Assembly: GCA_024640505.1 (NCBI GenBank)
Contig: JAHEEV010000016.1
Span: forward strand, 22,297-56,326
Length of the DNA stretch: 34,030 nt
Source: Halieaceae bacterium
GTDB taxonomy: Bacteria > Pseudomonadota > Gammaproteobacteria > Pseudomonadales > Halieaceae
Reading direction: 5' to 3'
Below the pieces are notes generated by a model. The model was not told the origin of the DNA. It did not search any database and saw only the letters and a program-made list of their open reading frames with translations. Position numbers and translations under genes: made by a program. Positions 32,000 to 34,030 of this stretch are shown piece by piece (the first letter of the stretch is position 1; each line of letters starts with the position of its first letter).

Positions 32000-32035
32000 T
32001 ATAGACCATTAGACAGCTCTTTAAACAGGTCTATA
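32000..32035. promoter_or_regulatory. 8-bp inverted repeat in the toxin-antitoxin promoter
   Basis: TATAGACC (32000-32007) and its exact complement GGTCTATA (32028-32035) flank 20 bases, about 25-60 bases upstream of the antitoxin start. Phd/YefM antitoxins bind such repeats cooperatively. On the minus strand, the left arm overlaps a TATAAA -10-like hexamer. Confidence 0.55.
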
Positions 32036-32117
32036 GGCAGGGAGGATAACCAACCAGCGCTATTGTCGCAAGCTGCCGGTCGCATTGGATGCATCACGCC
32101 AGACTTCGCGACGGTAC

Positions 32118-33152
32118 TCACAAATTAACTGGCCGAATTTCCGGGAAGGTCCAGGAACCGTCGAGTATCGCCTTCCGGGGCTCGTACATGCGGATTGCGT
32201 AGTTCCAACCGGGGGTGATCGGCAGGCAATTGACCCGCCCGTCATCGCAAGCGCCGAAGTGAATCGTGTAGGAACCGTCACCGTTCTGCGCGGCGGAAAG
32301 GTTGTTAAGGCTGTTACGCCCGAGGTCGTTGGCTTCAAGGTACCCGTCAGCGTTGTAGACGGTTATGGACCAGAAGGCATCCACCGGGACGTCTTTGACC
32401 GTCACTGCGTGCGCCAGGGTGCCGTCGTTCCCGCGCACGCTGCTTAGAATGTAGAAGGCGGCGGCGCGTGGGAGCCCGCCCCAGCCAGCGGCGGCACCGA
32501 CCAGGTGGTCGATCGGCCGAACCTCATCCCTGCCCCCGAACGCGTAGGTGGTGTCGAACCCCAGGACCGCCAGGTCGCTTAGCGCTTTGCGCGCCACCGC
32601 GAGCTGTTCCAAATCCCAGTTTGGCGCTGAGAACGGGCCGTTGCCCCCGCCGCTCAGTTCGAGCTTGTCCTGTGCGGCATGCGCCCTGGCGAGGTCAGCA
32701 GGGTCCCCGGCGTTGTAAAAGGTACGTATGGTCACCAGGGCAAAGCGCGTGCCGACCATGTCTTCAGTCAACGTGTAGCTTCCAGGCTCTGACTCGACGA
32801 GCATATAGTGATCCTGGCTGACCACATGCATGGACATGTAACGGCCACCTGCATCGGGCAAGATAATCGTGACGGGCGCGGACAGGTCCAGCACGGTGCC
32901 TGAGTAGAGGGTGTCCTGGTTCATGCGGATGACGGGCTGGTTTTCAGGCGTTGTCGGCTGACGAAGGTGCGAAAACTGACCGAAGCGCACGTCAAAGGCC
33001 TTCATGTTGGCGCGAATCATGTGGTCAGATTCGGCGCGCACGAAGTTGGAAAGGTTTACACCGACCGGTTCCGAGCCGTCCTCGGCGAGGACGCTTACAG
33101 CGGAAAGGGCCATCGCAAGGATGATAATGCCTGAGCCAGCGATTGCGTTCAT
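32118..33152 (-). CDS. DUF1254/DUF1214 domain protein
   Basis: A 344-aa exported protein. A signal peptide (about 1-23, AMALSAVSVLAEDG) is followed by a DUF1254-like part (RMNQDTLYSGTVLDLSAPV, RYMSMHVVSQDHYMLVE) and a C-terminal DUF1214-like part (AFWSITVYNADGYLEAND, GWNYAIRMYEPRKAILDGSW). Family function is unknown; they are often called 'cell envelope proteins' in databases. AAGGAG about 6 bases before ATG 33152, three bases after the preceding gene's stop, so it is co-transcribed with the shortened relative. Cys pair in CDDGRVNCLP might form a disulfide. Confidence 0.88.
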   Translation of the reverse strand: MNAIAGSGIIILAMALSAVSVLAEDGSEPVGVNLSNFVRAESDHMIRANMKAFDVRFGQFSHLRQPTTPENQPVIRMNQDTLYSGTVLDLSAPVTIILPDAGGRYMSMHVVSQDHYMLVESEPGSYTLTEDMVGTRFALVTIRTFYNAGDPADLARAHAAQDKLELSGGGNGPFSAPNWDLEQLAVARKALSDLAVLGFDTTYAFGGRDEVRPIDHLVGAAAGWGGLPRAAAFYILSSVRGNDGTLAHAVTVKDVPVDAFWSITVYNADGYLEANDLGRNSLNNLSAAQNGDGSYTIHFGACDDGRVNCLPITPGWNYAIRMYEPRKAILDGSWTFPEIRPVNL

Positions 33153-33154
33153 GG

Positions 33155-33565
33155 TTACTCCTTCTTTTCACCGTTATTGGGTTTCCGCTCCACCTTGACT
33201 ACCGGCGGCGGCGTCCAGTGTCCATCGAGCGCCGCCGTCCTGGGGCCATAGAGTCGCATCACCGTGTAGAAGGGCCCGTCGGGCGCAGGCAGCCAGTGGG
33301 CTTCCTCTCCCGGCCCCGGTTCCTTGAGCAGACCCATCATGAAGTCCAGGTATTGAAAGAAACGCTCAGTACGGGTGACATTGAAAATGAAATCGGTCTC
33401 GGACCAGAGCACTCCCGTGATACCTGCCGGCTCCTCCCCGTCCCAGTCGGGCCCGGCGAAAAGAAATCGCCCCGCCTCGTTGCGCTCTGCAACACTGGCC
33501 CGCATCATTACCAGGCTGACAATGGTTAGCAGGAATACCTTGCTCCATTGGTTATCTTCGCTCAT
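33155..33565 (-). CDS. Internally deleted DUF1254/DUF1214 protein
   Basis: A 136-aa protein. After a membrane segment (KVFLLTIVSLVMM) it has RFLFAGPDWDGEEPAGITGV, typical of DUF1254, and then, after only about 45 residues, WLPAPDGPFYTVMRLYGPRT and DGHWTPPPVVKV, the end of DUF1214. Usual family members of this type have about 400-450 residues, so some 250-300 residues between the two parts are missing. The frame is open throughout, so it is an in-frame deletion; it may be non-functional. ATG 33565 is chosen; the open frame extends to 33688 but without a signal. The next gene starts 3 bases on. Confidence 0.7.
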   Translation of the reverse strand: MSEDNQWSKVFLLTIVSLVMMRASVAERNEAGRFLFAGPDWDGEEPAGITGVLWSETDFIFNVTRTERFFQYLDFMMGLLKEPGPGEEAHWLPAPDGPFYTVMRLYGPRTAALDGHWTPPPVVKVERKPNNGEKKE

Positions 33566-33826
33566 GTTTCGATCCCATCGCGATACCATACCGGAAAAAT
33601 TCACTATAGCTAGTCGATTGCTTCCTGTGTGCTGTCTCGCCACCCCTGCTTGAATCAGGCGCCAGGCCCGGCGGCTGCGGAAACCCACCCTCCCACAGGC
33701 TAGCGTGGCAACAAGAAATTTTGATGCAGGCGGGAGGGGAAGCCCACGGCCGTGTCGATGGCGTCACTCCGGCAGTAACCTGTCGCGCCCACGGAACGGT
33801 GGCTATCGGAGGCTCGCCTGCCACCG

Positions 33827-34030
33827 ATGCAGCTTCGTAAGGAAAGTGGGCTGGTGTCGCTCCGCTCCGGCTATCGCTTCCTGGAACTGGCAGCGAAAGG
33901 CACGGGCATACCCGACCTCGGCGTTCAGGTCGCGGCGCGCACATCTGCTTTCAGCCTGGGCCTGCTCGGCGAGCACCTGAAGCAATCGACCACTATTCGC
34001 GACTACATCATCACCGGCGCACGCCTCATC
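33827..34030 (+). CDS. AraC family regulator, N-terminal part, runs off the window
   Basis: The first 68 residues visible from ATG 33827 match the N-terminal (arabinose-binding-like) domain of AraC-family regulators: LVSLRSGYRFLELAAKGTGI, PDLGVQVAAR and FSLGLLGEHLKQSTTIRDYI. The helix-turn-helix would lie beyond the window. Homology seems to continue upstream of this ATG (PTERWLSEARLPP, then VSMASLRQ), but an in-frame TAA at 33776-33778 interrupts it. Either the gene starts later than its relatives or it has a nonsense mutation near its 5' end. Divergent from the DUF1254/DUF1214 pair. Confidence 0.65.
   Translation, partial: MQLRKESGLVSLRSGYRFLELAAKGTGIPDLGVQVAARTSAFSLGLLGEHLKQSTTIRDYIITGARLI

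Overview
The window looks like a chromosomal stretch of a moderately GC-rich marine gammaproteobacterium. The Cellvibrionales group (Halieaceae or Spongiibacteraceae) is my best guess. That placement is inferred from gene content only: a TonB receptor, a WS/DGAT acyltransferase, many SDRs, a P450, His-box hydroxylases, a phasin-like protein and paired DUF1254/DUF1214 proteins. No rRNA, tRNA, CRISPR array, transposase or integrase gene was seen.

Region 1 (1-5.3 kb): a luciferase-like monooxygenase gene (minus) diverges from a plus-strand set made of a molybdopterin oxidoreductase, a 2,4-diaminopentanoate-dehydrogenase-like protein and an SDR that has lost its catalytic Tyr and Lys. Region 2 (5.4-12.9 kb): a long minus-strand run, read from 12.9 kb downwards, encodes a 3-hydroxyisobutyrate-dehydrogenase-like enzyme, an aldehyde dehydrogenase, two SDRs, a His-box hydroxylase, a second luciferase-like oxidoreductase, a doubly frameshifted cytochrome c/propeller pseudogene and another SDR. 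It diverges from a regulator made of two MarR domains in one chain, which is followed by a second His-box hydroxylase. Region 3 (14.8-21.2 kb): an uncharacterised protein and a sulfotransferase (minus), a cytochrome P450 (plus), then WS/DGAT and a second uncharacterised protein (minus) that shares a signature with the first. Region 4 (21.2-26.6 kb): TonB receptor (plus), TetR regulator and carboxymuconolactone-decarboxylase-like protein (minus), a SnoaL-like remnant, and a second diaminopentanoate-dehydrogenase-like gene (plus).

Taken together, regions 1-4 read as an island for uptake and oxidative processing of a hydrophobic substrate such as a terpenoid, sterol-like compound or modified fatty acid. 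Import would be through the TonB receptor. Oxygen would be introduced by the P450, the hydroxylases, the luciferase-like enzymes and the molybdoenzyme. Alcohol and aldehyde oxidation would be done by the SDRs and ALDH, and conjugation or storage by the sulfotransferase and WS/DGAT. The substrate cannot be read from sequence. A 14-bp inverted repeat, ATTGT-N4-ACAAT, recurs with small variation in four separate promoter regions of the island (five copies), which suggests a common regulon, possibly under the local TetR protein.

Region 5 (26.6-34 kb) is more ordinary: a DUF456 membrane protein, an MscS-type channel with a long coiled-coil periplasmic part, a phasin-like protein with a Lys/Ala/Pro tail, a small secreted protein, a ParE/Phd-type toxin-antitoxin pair, a DUF1254/DUF1214 protein next to an internally deleted relative, and the 5' end of an AraC-type regulator at the window edge. 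This part has several gene-poor stretches with degraded coding material.
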